64,000 nucleotides of DNA from Ruminococcus sp. (GTDB lineage: Bacteria; Bacillota; Clostridia; Oscillospirales; Ruminococcaceae), in assembly GCA_017543335.1 (NCBI GenBank), contig JAFYGE010000023.1:1-64000 (forward strand). Reading direction: 5' to 3'. This document shows, piece by piece, positions 23,920 to 33,009 of the stretch (its first letter is position 1; every line of letters starts with the position of its first letter). The notes beneath the pieces were generated by a model, which was given only the letters and a program-made list of their open reading frames with translations, did no database searches and was not told the DNA's origin. The translations under genes and the position numbers were made by a program.

Positions 23920-25509
23920 TTATGATTCTGGGTTCTTTGCAGCCTCTTCTTCAGCAGCCTTTAAAAGCTCAGCCATATCGAAGCTGAAGTTTTTCTTCTG
24001 CGGCTGACCCTGCTGCTTCTGCTCCTGTTTAGGTGCAGACTGAGAAGAGTTCTTATTAAAAGAATTGAAGTTATTATTGTTGTTGTTTGAGCCGGAGTTA
24101 TTATTGTTTCCAGCCGGCTTATTGTTCATAGGAGTTGCAGAGCTAAGGTCTGACAGTGAAGCTTTTGGAGCTTCAGTTGGCTTGAATTCAGCCTTTGGAG
24201 CTTCTGCTTTCTTTACTGATGAACCTTCCACTTTATCAATAGCCTTTTTAGCATCACCGATTATAAGCTGAGCCTCGCTCATTCTATCAGTAGCCTGACC
24301 GCTGAGACGATTAAGAACAGCAGAAATGTCGTTGAACTTCAAATTTACGCTATTGATCTCGCCGAGAAGCATATCACGAACAGTCTTGGACATTTCGTTA
24401 ACCTTATCAGCGTGAGTATTTGCCTCATCAACAGTTGTCTTAGCCTTCTCATTAGCATCCTTGATGCAAGCTTCAGCAGTTGTGTTAGCGTCAGCGATAG
24501 TCTTTTCAGCCTTAAGATTAGCGTCTTTAAGGATCTGATCAGCCTTCTCGTTAGCTTCTCTTGTAACCTTTTCAGCCTTATCGTCAGCTTCCTTAGTAAC
24601 CTTTTCAGCCTTTTCGTTAGCCTCACGAGTTACACGATCAGCATTTTTCTGAGCCTCGATAGTGATCTTTCCGGCAGTCTTCTGAGCTTCTGTAAAGAGA
24701 GCACCCATATCGAATGATGATGGGATCATGCCGCCGCCATTTTCCTTGAGGTCATTGATCTCGTTATTGAGCTTCTCGATCTCGACATCTTTCTTAGCGA
24801 TGATCTCGTCGACCTGAGCGATCTTGGATTCCTTCTCAGCTACTTCACGAGTCTTAGCATCAAGAGCAGTTGACTTGCTTGCGAGTTCAGCAGTGATCTT
24901 AGCGAGTTCCTGCTTAACCTTATCAAGTTCAGCATTATTAGCTCCGCCAGCAGGTGCAGCACCGCCCTGAGCAGTCTTAGTCTCAGCAGCTTTAAGCTGA
25001 TTGCGGAGAGTTTCTATTTCCTTCTTTGCAGCTTCAAGTGCAGCAGTAGACTGAGCATTATTACCGCCTGCACCGCCCTGAGCGATTTTAGTTTCAGCGG
25101 CTTTAAGCTGGTTGCGAAGTGTATCTATTTCTTTCTTTGCAGCTTCGAGAGCAGCAGTTGTCTGAGCATTGGACTGAGCAGCAGCTGCAGCAGCTCCCGG
25201 ACCGCCAGCCTTAAGCTGAGCGATAAGCTTCTGATCTTCTTCGATTTTTTTCTTCAGTTCCTCATTTTCCTTTTTAGCAGCTCTGAGAGCATTATTGGAA
25301 TTATTGAGTTTTTCCTGAAGATTTTCCATCTGATTGCGTGTCTTTATAACTTCCTGAGGATCAGCTTCAGCACCATTTTCTTTAGCTTTTTTGAGTTCAT
25401 CCTCAAGATTTACTATTTTAGTATTAAGTTCATCGAGGTATGCCATAACATCCTCTTTTACAAAGCCTCCACCGATTTTCGTGGTACGCAATAATGTTGG
25501 TTCGACCAT
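23920..25509 (-). CDS. DivIVA-domain protein with long repetitive coiled coil
   Basis: 529 residues from the ATG at 25509, chosen because GGAG lies six bases upstream; a reading 15 codons longer lacks a ribosome site. The N-terminal DivIVA-like region (GGGFVKEDVMAYLDELNTKIVNLEDELKKAKE) is followed by coiled coil. Two near-identical blocks of about 35 residues, each containing ALEAAKKEI-TLRNQLKAAETK, come next. Then a run of about eight 11-residue units of the type (K/D)EAN-KAEKV-T occupies roughly residues 285-380. An Asn/Ser/Gln-rich linker and a short C-terminal motif (NFSFDMAELLKAAEEEA) end the protein. Probable polar or septal scaffold. It lies downstream of ftsZ with its own promoter. 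Confidence 0.88.
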   Translation of the reverse strand: MVEPTLLRTTKIGGGFVKEDVMAYLDELNTKIVNLEDELKKAKENGAEADPQEVIKTRNQMENLQEKLNNSNNALRAAKKENEELKKKIEEDQKLIAQLKAGGPGAAAAAAQSNAQTTAALEAAKKEIDTLRNQLKAAETKIAQGGAGGNNAQSTAALEAAKKEIETLRNQLKAAETKTAQGGAAPAGGANNAELDKVKQELAKITAELASKSTALDAKTREVAEKESKIAQVDEIIAKKDVEIEKLNNEINDLKENGGGMIPSSFDMGALFTEAQKTAGKITIEAQKNADRVTREANEKAEKVTKEADDKAEKVTREANEKADQILKDANLKAEKTIADANTTAEACIKDANEKAKTTVDEANTHADKVNEMSKTVRDMLLGEINSVNLKFNDISAVLNRLSGQATDRMSEAQLIIGDAKKAIDKVEGSSVKKAEAPKAEFKPTEAPKASLSDLSSATPMNNKPAGNNNNSGSNNNNNNFNSFNKNSSQSAPKQEQKQQGQPQKKNFSFDMAELLKAAEEEAAKNPES

Positions 25510-25574
25510 GATAAGCTCCATTTCCCCTCGGACGAGCCGAGGTAAAAAATTCAAGGAATAAATGCCTTTAATAT

Positions 25575-25603
25575 ATTATAACAGATTTTATATATTATTT
25601 CAA
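25575..25603 (-). promoter_or_regulatory. SigA-type promoter of the DivIVA-like gene
   Basis: Minus strand: TTGAAA (25603-25598), 17-bp spacer, TATAAT (25580-25575). Confidence 0.75.
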
Positions 25604-25681
25604 CTATTAATATGTAGAAAATTTTCGTTGATTTTAGTGCATTTTACTACATATATTTTTCATATTATACTACTTGTATAC

Positions 25682-25711
25682 AAAAAAGCGGTTTCCTTTA
25701 TTGGAAACCGC
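25682..25711 (-). terminator. terminator of ftsZ
   Basis: GCGGTTTCC / GGAAACCGC perfect 9-bp stem with a six-base loop, followed by TTTTTT on the minus strand. Confidence 0.93.
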
Positions 25712-25730
25712 ATATTTTTATTAATTATGC

Positions 25731-26855
25731 TCAATTACCAAGCATCTTGAATATATCATCGAGATCATAGTCCTGACCTGATGAAGGAGCTTTAGCGTTA
25801 TTGCCGCCAAGTCCGAGACCATCAATAAGAGGATTATCTATCTGGATTATATCCTCCTCTGGAGTATTCTCAGGTAAGACCTCAGATGTATCGCTGTCAT
25901 CATCAAAGCCAGCAGCGATAACAGTAATTGTCATCTCATCCTGCATATCTTCCTTGAATGCTGTACCGAAGATGAACTCTACTCCGTCTGCAGCTGTATC
26001 TGTGATCATCTTTGTAGCTGCATCCACATCGGAAGAAAGAATATCCTCTGACATTGCGATATTGATAAGGAGTCTCTTTGCACCGGAGATAGATGTTTCG
26101 AGGAGTGGGCTGGAGATAACTGCATTTGCTGCATCTCTTGCCTTGTCCTTGCCTGTACCATGACCGATAGCCATATGAGCGTATCCGGCATCCTTCATGA
26201 TAGTAGAAACGTCTGCGAAGTCGAGATTTATGTAACCTTCCTCAACGATGAGGTCTGAGATGCTCTTAACACCGGTCTTGAGTACTTCATCTGAAAGTGC
26301 GAATGACTGCATCATTGTGAGAGGCTTATCCTGACCAACGAGAAGTCTTTCGTTAGGGATAACGATAAGGGAGTCAACATACTTTCTAAGTTCTGCGATA
26401 CCTCTTTCAGCCTGAGCCATTTTCTGCTCTCTCTCGAAGAGGAAAGGCTTAGTAACAACAGCAACAGTAAGTATATCCATTTCCTTTGCGATCTTAGCAA
26501 CAACAGGTGCAGCACCTGTACCTGTTCCGCCGCCCATACCTGCTGTGATGAATATCATATCAGCACCTTTAAGGTGTGTTTCGATCTCGTCACGGTTCTC
26601 TTCAGCACTTCTCTGACCGATCTCCGGCTTATTGCCAGCACCTCTGCCCTTAGTGAGCTTAGCACCGATCGGTATTCTTGTAGTTGCTCTTGACTTGTTA
26701 AGTGCCTTAGCATCTGTATTTATTGCGATATATTCTATATTATTCACACCTGAATCCACCATACAGTTGACAGCGTTACCACCGCCGCCACCTACACCGA
26801 TGACTTTTATATTTACATCGGGTTCAAGTGCTTCCTCGTAATTGAAATCTGACAT
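25731..26855 (-). CDS. ftsZ: cell division protein FtsZ
   Basis: 374 residues. Tubulin-like GTPase that forms the Z-ring. The GTP-binding loop ([13 protein letters not shown], about 21-33), tubulin signature [15 protein letters not shown] and T7 catalytic loop ([10 protein letters not shown]) are present. A short acidic linker leads to a C-terminal motif, [10 protein letters not shown], which differs from the usual IPxFLRR-type partner-binding peptide. ftsA is not beside it; promoter and terminator make the gene monocistronic. Confidence 0.98.
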   Translation of the reverse strand: MSDFNYEEALEPDVNIKVIGVGGGGGNAVNCMVDSGVNNIEYIAINTDAKALNKSRATTRIPIGAKLTKGRGAGNKPEIGQRSAEENRDEIETHLKGADMIFITAGMGGGTGTGAAPVVAKIAKEMDILTVAVVTKPFLFEREQKMAQAERGIAELRKYVDSLIVIPNERLLVGQDKPLTMMQSFALSDEVLKTGVKSISDLIVEEGYINLDFADVSTIMKDAGYAHMAIGHGTGKDKARDAANAVISSPLLETSISGAKRLLINIAMSEDILSSDVDAATKMITDTAADGVEFIFGTAFKEDMQDEMTITVIAAGFDDDSDTSEVLPENTPEEDIIQIDNPLIDGLGLGGNNAKAPSSGQDYDLDDIFKMLGN

Positions 26856-26929
26856 TTTCTAACTCCTCCTATTGAATTATCCTTTATTTTAACCAAAAAG
26901 TCTGATTACATTCCATAAATACACTTTAT

Positions 26930-26958
26930 ATTTTAGCATAATATCACCTTTTTTTCAA
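26930..26958 (-). promoter_or_regulatory. SigA-type promoter of ftsZ
   Basis: Minus strand: TTGAAA (26958-26953), 17-bp spacer, TAAAAT (26935-26930), about 70 bases before the ftsZ start. Confidence 0.7.
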
Positions 26959-27032
26959 GACGATATTTAAAAATTTCAAATTTCAGCACATTTTACTATT
27001 ACTCAGAGTATTTTTAGTTTAATTTGCACAAA

Positions 27033-28139
27033 TTAGTATTGTCCATAATTGTTATCATAGCCGCCATAATCGTTCCAATTGTTGTTGCCGTAGTCCTGAG
27101 CGTCCCAATTCTGATCACCTTGGTAGTCGTTATTGTAATCGGGAGTATCATAATTTCCTGAGCCGTCATCCCACTGATTCCCGTCATCCGGCAATGTAGT
27201 AGGCTCTTCGAGCTCACGATTATGTTTTTCAAAGTTTTCAGCCTGATCCGGATCAGATTCCGCACCAATATCTTCTATCGGATTACCGTTCGCATCAGTC
27301 GTTGCCGGCTTTGTAGGCTCTATATTCTTTGCAGTCTCTACCGGACCATCTGTAGTCCTGAAGCTGCACTGATTTGAACCTATCATAGTAAGATAGCCTT
27401 TTTTGCCTCTTATGGACTCATCTTTCATTACAGTTTCAGCAAGATTGAGTTTATACTCAACGTCGGTCCAGCTGCCCATTTTGAACACCATACCGTTTGA
27501 ATAATTCACAACGATATTGAATTCATCGGACATATCGAGCGTGACTATATCTATTTTTTCTTTACGGCTTATACTTGCGATAAGCTCCTGAAAAGCTTCA
27601 TTTTTATGCTCATTATCGGACTTTATCGGTTTTCCTTTGGTTATCTCAGTTGGTTCATAACCCGATATAGTAGGAAGTCCGTTAGTCATGTACGCAGTAC
27701 TGTTTCCGTTATCTTCGAGTATTTTTCCTTTTTTGCTTACAAGAAGAGTTCCGCCGTCGTAAACAACATTAAATGCCGGAATACACTTTGTTACCTTTAT
27801 ATCCAAGGTTGAAGGCAGTTTTCTTTTTACTGAAGCAGTCTCAACATAAAGCAGCTCATCGAGTATCGCCTGTTCACTCTTTTTCGTATCGAGTCTGAGC
27901 AAATTATCTCCCTCTTTGATACCGGAAGCAGCAACTATCTCCTCAGCTGAATACATATCAGATTCGCCCGACACACGTATCTGTTTTACATTAAATAAAA
28001 ATGTATAACATATCGTTATGCCTGCTGTCAGAACCAGCATCACCACTGCAAGCACGTAGAGATTATTCCACCGTCTTCGTCTTCGTATACGTTTGCGGCT
28101 GTTCTGTCGTTCGACAGTAGTCTTTTCTACATCTTTCAT
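27033..28139 (-). CDS. ftsQ: cell division protein FtsQ/DivIB
   Basis: 368 residues. A basic cytoplasmic start (NSRKRIRRRRRWNN) leads into one transmembrane helix (about 28-50). The POTRA domain beginning VKQIRVSG (about 52-122) and the beta domain (to about 265) follow. The last 100 residues are an acidic linker and an Asp/Asn/Tyr/Gly-rich tail with many repeats of DYNN or NNW type. The protein connects FtsB/L to the septal synthase. It is the last gene of the leftward mra-mur-fts run, 18 bases after murA. Ribosome site AGGAG. Confidence 0.9.
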   Translation of the reverse strand: MKDVEKTTVERQNSRKRIRRRRRWNNLYVLAVVMLVLTAGITICYTFLFNVKQIRVSGESDMYSAEEIVAASGIKEGDNLLRLDTKKSEQAILDELLYVETASVKRKLPSTLDIKVTKCIPAFNVVYDGGTLLVSKKGKILEDNGNSTAYMTNGLPTISGYEPTEITKGKPIKSDNEHKNEAFQELIASISRKEKIDIVTLDMSDEFNIVVNYSNGMVFKMGSWTDVEYKLNLAETVMKDESIRGKKGYLTMIGSNQCSFRTTDGPVETAKNIEPTKPATTDANGNPIEDIGAESDPDQAENFEKHNRELEEPTTLPDDGNQWDDGSGNYDTPDYNNDYQGDQNWDAQDYGNNNWNDYGGYDNNYGQY

Positions 28140-28157
28140 ACTTTCTCCTGATCCTCG

Positions 28158-29420
28158 TCAGACTCTCTGAATGTCTCCGCCGAGAGCACTGACGGCTTCC
28201 TCAATTTTCTCGTAACCTCTGTCAATATGGTGTATCTGAGTTATCTCCGATACTCCGTCTGCTGATAAGCCTGCTATCACCATTGCAGCTCCTCCACGCA
28301 GGTCCGTAGCCTCAACATTAGCACCATTCAGCTTATCGATCCCCTTGACAACTGCTATTTTCCCCATTACCTGTATATCAGCTCCCATTTTTACAAGAGC
28401 TTCTGTGTGGCGGTAGCGGCAGTCAAATATATTCTCCTCGAAGACGCTTGTTCCGTCAGCCGAAACAAGTGCCGCCATAAGTACTGCCTGAGCATCCGTA
28501 GGAAATCCCGGATGAGGCATCGTGCGGATACGGTCACGTACTGCTTTCAGCCTTGTTCCGCTTCTCAGATATATTTTGTCATCATCTGAATATATACTGC
28601 ATCCTGTCTGTTCAAGTACAGTGAGGAATGGTTCAAGCTCCGTCGGACAAGCATTTGTAAGTATTATCTCCCCACGGGAAGCGGCAGTCATAGCAAGATA
28701 TGTTGCACCGGCTATTCTGTCCGGCATTATCCTGTACTCGCAGCCATGCAGCTCAGGTATGCCTTTTATGACTATACGGCTCTCACCGTCACCTGATATC
28801 TCAGCTCCGCAAGCTCTTAGGAATCCGCAGAGATCACATATTTCCGGTTCTCTCGCCGCATTATTGATAACTGTTTCTCCCTCTGCCGTAACAGCACAGA
28901 GGATTATATTTTCTGTAGCTCCCACCGACGGGAAAAACAGCGAAATTTTTGCACCTTTAGCCTTTTTGCCTGATGCTTTGCAGGAGATGCGTCCGCCGGT
29001 CTCCCTGACATCTATGCCCATTTTCCGCATTGCAGACAGGTGCATATCGATAGGTCTCGGACCGAGTTCACATCCGCCGGGTACACTTACGGTACACTCC
29101 CCCATTCTGCCGAGCATAGCTCCCATAAAAATAATGGAAGAACGCATCTCCCTCATTAGCTGCTCGGATATTTCAGTTTCCGAGGCAGTTGAAGAGTCTA
29201 TCTGCACTGTATTTCCGGAAAAGCTGCATCGGCAGCCAAGTCCGTTAAGTATCCTCGATGCCGAAAACACATCAGTAAGTTTCGGGCAGTTATAGAGCGT
29301 ACACTCCTCATTACAAAGGAGAGCAGCTGCCATTATCGGAAGGGCACTGTTCTTGCATCCCTGTAAAGGTATTTCACCTCTCAGACGTTTGCCGCCCTTT
29401 ATAATAAGTTTCTGCATCAT
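28158..29420 (-). CDS. murA: UDP-N-acetylglucosamine 1-carboxyvinyltransferase
   Basis: 420 residues. It transfers enolpyruvate from PEP to UDP-GlcNAc, the first committed step of peptidoglycan synthesis in the cytosol. The active-site loop VPGGCELGPRPIDMHL keeps the catalytic, fosfomycin-sensitive Cys; N-terminal KNSALPIMAA and RGGAAMVIAGL near the end are conserved. Two successive ATGs open the gene, and AGGTGGT suits either. It lies inside the dcw cluster between murG and ftsQ, an arrangement seen in Clostridia. Confidence 0.97.
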   Translation of the reverse strand: MMQKLIIKGGKRLRGEIPLQGCKNSALPIMAAALLCNEECTLYNCPKLTDVFSASRILNGLGCRCSFSGNTVQIDSSTASETEISEQLMREMRSSIIFMGAMLGRMGECTVSVPGGCELGPRPIDMHLSAMRKMGIDVRETGGRISCKASGKKAKGAKISLFFPSVGATENIILCAVTAEGETVINNAAREPEICDLCGFLRACGAEISGDGESRIVIKGIPELHGCEYRIMPDRIAGATYLAMTAASRGEIILTNACPTELEPFLTVLEQTGCSIYSDDDKIYLRSGTRLKAVRDRIRTMPHPGFPTDAQAVLMAALVSADGTSVFEENIFDCRYRHTEALVKMGADIQVMGKIAVVKGIDKLNGANVEATDLRGGAAMVIAGLSADGVSEITQIHHIDRGYEKIEEAVSALGGDIQRV

Positions 29421-29468
29421 ACCACCTCACAGCATTTTTTGTATATTATGCCGTGAGATAATATCGTG

Positions 29469-30602
29469 TTACTTTTTGCTTTTTGCTATAAGCTTATCTA
29501 TGACTTCAAGTATCCTGTCGTTAGTATCTGTAATGCAGAGCTTTGCGGCTTCTGCGGACATCACTTCAGTTTTTTCCGGCTCATTATAGAGTTTTTCTAT
29601 CTCTTTGATGATACGCTCATTTGTAACATCCTTTTGCTCGATAACAATTGCTGCACCTGCTTTGCCAAGCACCATAGCATTGTGGTACTGATGATTTCCT
29701 GCAACTATAGGTGAAGGAATGAGTATCGAAGCTTTTCCTGCTGCTTCAAGTTCAGCAAGAGTTGAAGCTCCGGAGCGGCAGATAACGAGGTCAGCCGCAG
29801 CAAGACATACGTCCATATCATTTATGTACTCGGTTATCCTGAGTCTTTCGGACTTCATAGGTATTCCTGCTTCCGACATTGCCTGAGGGAATGTGTCCTT
29901 ACCCATACCGCCATAGCCGTGAATATGATTTATCTTCAGACCATTCTTTACGTGCCACTTGATAGTCTCGGTCATAGTATCATTGATACATCCTGCACCA
30001 AGACTTCCGCCGAATGAAAGAATAGTAAAGCTGTCGTCGAAACCGAGTTTCTTTCTTGCCTCAGCTTTGGACATCTTATTTATATTGCTTCTTACAGGGA
30101 GTCCGGTCACACTGTACTCAAATTTGCTCTTATCCATATATTCAAGAGCTTCGATAACAGTGAGCATAACGTAGTCAACTTCCTTTGACAGAAGCTTATT
30201 GGTTACTCCCGGATAGGCATTCTGCTCATGGATAGCAGTCGGGATGCCCATTTTTGCAGCCTTACGTATGACAGGACCTGCTGCATATCCGCCTGTACCT
30301 ATTGCAATATCAGGCTTGTATTTGCTGATTATCTCCTTTGCTCTTTTGCCGGAGGTTATAAGGTAAGCTACAGCTTTTGCATTTCTTCCGATATTTTCAA
30401 GGGATATTTTTCTCTGAAAACCTGCAACTTTTATAGTCTCAAGCTTATACCCTGCTTTCGGTACGAGCTTTGATTCCATTCCCTTTGGAGTACCTGCGAA
30501 CAGGAATTCCGTGTCAGGATATTTAGACTTTATTATATCTGCTATTGCAAGTCCCGGATTTATGTGACCTCCGGTACCGCCGCAGGCAATAAGTACCTTC
30601 AT
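29469..30602 (-). CDS. murG: UDP-GlcNAc:lipid I transferase MurG
   Basis: 377 residues. Peripheral membrane glycosyltransferase that converts lipid I to lipid II. GGTGGHINPGLAIA (about 8-21) is the acceptor/diphosphate loop, HEQNAYPGVTNKLLS is the family signature, and VICRSGASTLAELEAAGKASILIPSP is the UDP-GlcNAc-binding region. It lies 12 bases downstream of ftsW. Confidence 0.97.
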   Translation of the reverse strand: MKVLIACGGTGGHINPGLAIADIIKSKYPDTEFLFAGTPKGMESKLVPKAGYKLETIKVAGFQRKISLENIGRNAKAVAYLITSGKRAKEIISKYKPDIAIGTGGYAAGPVIRKAAKMGIPTAIHEQNAYPGVTNKLLSKEVDYVMLTVIEALEYMDKSKFEYSVTGLPVRSNINKMSKAEARKKLGFDDSFTILSFGGSLGAGCINDTMTETIKWHVKNGLKINHIHGYGGMGKDTFPQAMSEAGIPMKSERLRITEYINDMDVCLAAADLVICRSGASTLAELEAAGKASILIPSPIVAGNHQYHNAMVLGKAGAAIVIEQKDVTNERIIKEIEKLYNEPEKTEVMSAEAAKLCITDTNDRILEVIDKLIAKSKK

Positions 30603-30614
30603 ATATATGCTCCT

Positions 30615-31904
30615 TTATGCGTTTTTGAGTTCTTTATAATTCTCGGTACGGGTTATCTTTCTCTTTTTCTTCTTAGCCGGCTTTTCGTCCGGATAGTACC
30701 TCTGCTGAGAAATGTTCAGCATGATGCCCATTTCGGCAAGCTGCATTATAAGAGCTGTACCGCCGTAGCTGAAAAACGGGAGGCTGATTCCGGTATTCGG
30801 TATGAGGTTGCTGACAACGGCAAGGTTGAATACTGTCTGTATGCCGATCTGAGTTGTGATACCAACTGCTATAAGCATACCGAATCTGTCCTTGCAGCGT
30901 ACTGCTATTGAGAATCCCTCAACTACAAGAAGGAAAAAGACAATGATTATCGCAAGAGCTCCGACAAATCCGAGCTCCTCACAGACTATAGGGAATACGA
31001 AGTCATTTTTTGTTTCAGGCAGATAAAGATATTTCTGACGTGAGTTACCAAGACCAAGTCCGAAAAGTCCGCCTGAGCCTATAGCGATTATCGAGTTAGC
31101 TGTCTGCCATGTATCGTTCAGTACGTCCGCAAAAGGGTCATTCCACGATTTGATACGTACAGATACGTAGCTCTCAGGGTTTCTCGACTGCACAAATACT
31201 ATGATAGCAGCAAGAGAAATTACAGATATTCCGAGTATAAGGAACTGTTTTCTGTTAGCTCCTCCGCAGAGTATCATTGAAACTGATATTGAAGCGATAA
31301 GAATAAGTCCGGAAAGGTGAGGCTCTTTGTAGAGCAGCAAAGCGTAGCCTGCCATGAGCAGTGCATACTTCACGATACCAACTCCGAATTTATCCATGTT
31401 CTTGCCGTCACGCTCCATGCTGTAGGCGAAATAGATTATAATCGCCAATTTAGCGACCTCTGACGGCTGGAAGTTGAACGAACCGAATGTGAGCCAACGT
31501 TTAGCACCCATGGAACCTCCCTCATCGTTACCGATGATAAGTACGACCACAAGCAATATTGCTCCCACAACATAAAGAAGTCCGGCAATATTGAACTTCT
31601 TTAATACCGGCAGCTTGATATTTTTAAGGTTGTGATAATCCATTTTCATAAAGAACAGCAGAGCTCCGAAGCCGATGATAGCGTTTTTCATCTGGCTCTT
31701 TGCATAAAACAGACCGTCACCGTCATGTTCGCTGTACGCCCATGCATAGCTTGCTGACGACATCATCACGATACCTACAACAAGCAGGATCATTACATAT
31801 GCAAAGAATGAAAGGCTTATATCGCTGTTTCTTCCCTCTCCCACAAAAACTTCCCAGAGTTTCTGAGAGGAGGTCTTCTTTTTATTTTTGCTTGTTGTTG
31901 CCAT
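30615..31904 (-). CDS. ftsW: peptidoglycan polymerase FtsW (SEDS family)
   Basis: 429 residues with about ten transmembrane segments. The SEDS signature near the C-terminus (NTGISLPFFSYGGTALIMQLAEMGIMLNIS) and FQPSEVAKLAIIIYFA are clear. It polymerises lipid II glycan at the septum together with the class B PBP encoded upstream in the same cluster. The short Lys-rich tails at both ends are unremarkable. SpoVE is an equivalent name if the strain sporulates, which cannot be told here. Confidence 0.95.
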   Translation of the reverse strand: MATTSKNKKKTSSQKLWEVFVGEGRNSDISLSFFAYVMILLVVGIVMMSSASYAWAYSEHDGDGLFYAKSQMKNAIIGFGALLFFMKMDYHNLKNIKLPVLKKFNIAGLLYVVGAILLVVVLIIGNDEGGSMGAKRWLTFGSFNFQPSEVAKLAIIIYFAYSMERDGKNMDKFGVGIVKYALLMAGYALLLYKEPHLSGLILIASISVSMILCGGANRKQFLILGISVISLAAIIVFVQSRNPESYVSVRIKSWNDPFADVLNDTWQTANSIIAIGSGGLFGLGLGNSRQKYLYLPETKNDFVFPIVCEELGFVGALAIIIVFFLLVVEGFSIAVRCKDRFGMLIAVGITTQIGIQTVFNLAVVSNLIPNTGISLPFFSYGGTALIMQLAEMGIMLNISQQRYYPDEKPAKKKKRKITRTENYKELKNA

Positions 31905-31933
31905 AAATTCTCCTTTTAGTTATGGAAAGCATA

Positions 31934-32980
31934 TCATTCAAATGTAAGCAGAGATATTATTCCCAGTATTCCGAAAATAATGCCTGCGAGCGAGAATGTG
32001 ATAACTATTTTATACTCACTGAAACCGCTCATTTCAAAATGGTGGTGGATAGGAGTCATCTTGAAAATTCTCTTACCCTCGTGAGTAGGGCTCTTCTTTT
32101 TTGTGTATTTGAAGTAGCTTACCTGTATAACAACTGAAAGTGCCTCAAATATATAGATAAGTGCAGCCAGTAAGAGGAGCAGGTGCTTGTGGAGCACAAG
32201 TCCGGTACCTGTAACAGCAGCTCCGAGGAACATCGAGCCTGTATCTCCCATGAAGCATTTTGCCGGATTGAGATTCCAGATGAGGAATCCCATGCATCCG
32301 CCTGCGAGAGCCATTGTAAAGAAGCTCATTTCAGTTTTTCCGAGTATCGCACAGCTGACTGTGAATATCAGCATGGATACAAGGGTCACAGAGCCACAGA
32401 GTCCGTCGATACCGTCAGTGAGGTTGACTGCGTTAGTAAGGTATATTATCACCGGAATAAGTAGTATATAATAGAATATTCCGAGTGAAGGTGTCTGGAA
32501 GAATCCGAAGTCGAGCTTTGTAGAGCCGTCCCCGAATTTATAGAGTGCGAACAGGAATCCTAATGAAAAGAGCACCTGAAGCACTATCTTCTGCATGGGA
32601 GTAAGTCCGTCATTCTTTTTTCTTGCGACTTTTGTGAAGTCATCGATAAAGCCGATAAGTCCGAAAAGTGCAGAAAAAACGATAACTGCAAGCATTTCGT
32701 AGAAAGCATTATGAGTAGCTTTTTCAGTGAGATCAAGACCGCCTCTCAGACGATACACCCAATATCCGCCAATAGCTGTAAGGATAGACGAGATAATGAA
32801 CATGAAACCGCCCATTGTAGGTGTACCCTGCTTCTTTGCGTGCCACTGAGGACCGTCCTCAGTTTTTATAGGCTGACCGAATTTTATCCTGTGCAGGAAT
32901 GGCACGAGGAATATTCCTGAAATTCCGGCTAATACAAATGAAAGCATTGTTACCGCAAGATTAATTATCCAGTATGACAT
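31934..32980 (-). CDS. mraY: phospho-N-acetylmuramoyl-pentapeptide transferase
   Basis: 348 residues from the ATG at 32980. A TTG four codons upstream touches the GGGAG ribosome site and is less likely. It makes lipid I from UDP-MurNAc-pentapeptide and undecaprenyl phosphate. Ten membrane segments are expected. Visible motifs are FIDDFTKVARKKNDGLTPMQK, the NAVNLTDGIDGL magnesium site, FMGDTGSMFLGA and PIHHHFEMSGFSE. It is encoded directly after murE with no murF between, which is unusual. Confidence 0.96.
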   Translation of the reverse strand: MSYWIINLAVTMLSFVLAGISGIFLVPFLHRIKFGQPIKTEDGPQWHAKKQGTPTMGGFMFIISSILTAIGGYWVYRLRGGLDLTEKATHNAFYEMLAVIVFSALFGLIGFIDDFTKVARKKNDGLTPMQKIVLQVLFSLGFLFALYKFGDGSTKLDFGFFQTPSLGIFYYILLIPVIIYLTNAVNLTDGIDGLCGSVTLVSMLIFTVSCAILGKTEMSFFTMALAGGCMGFLIWNLNPAKCFMGDTGSMFLGAAVTGTGLVLHKHLLLLLAALIYIFEALSVVIQVSYFKYTKKKSPTHEGKRIFKMTPIHHHFEMSGFSEYKIVITFSLAGIIFGILGIISLLTFE

Positions 32981-33009
32981 TTTACAAAACAACTCCCAAT
33001 TATTTTAGA

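Noticed and set aside
24345-24640. Tandem DNA repeats taken as a minisatellite or CRISPR
   Set aside because: They encode the 11-residue coiled-coil units of the DivIVA-like protein.
28522-29295. 257-codon plus-strand ORF inside murA
   Set aside because: Antisense shadow of a well-conserved gene with no recognisable domain or ribosome site.
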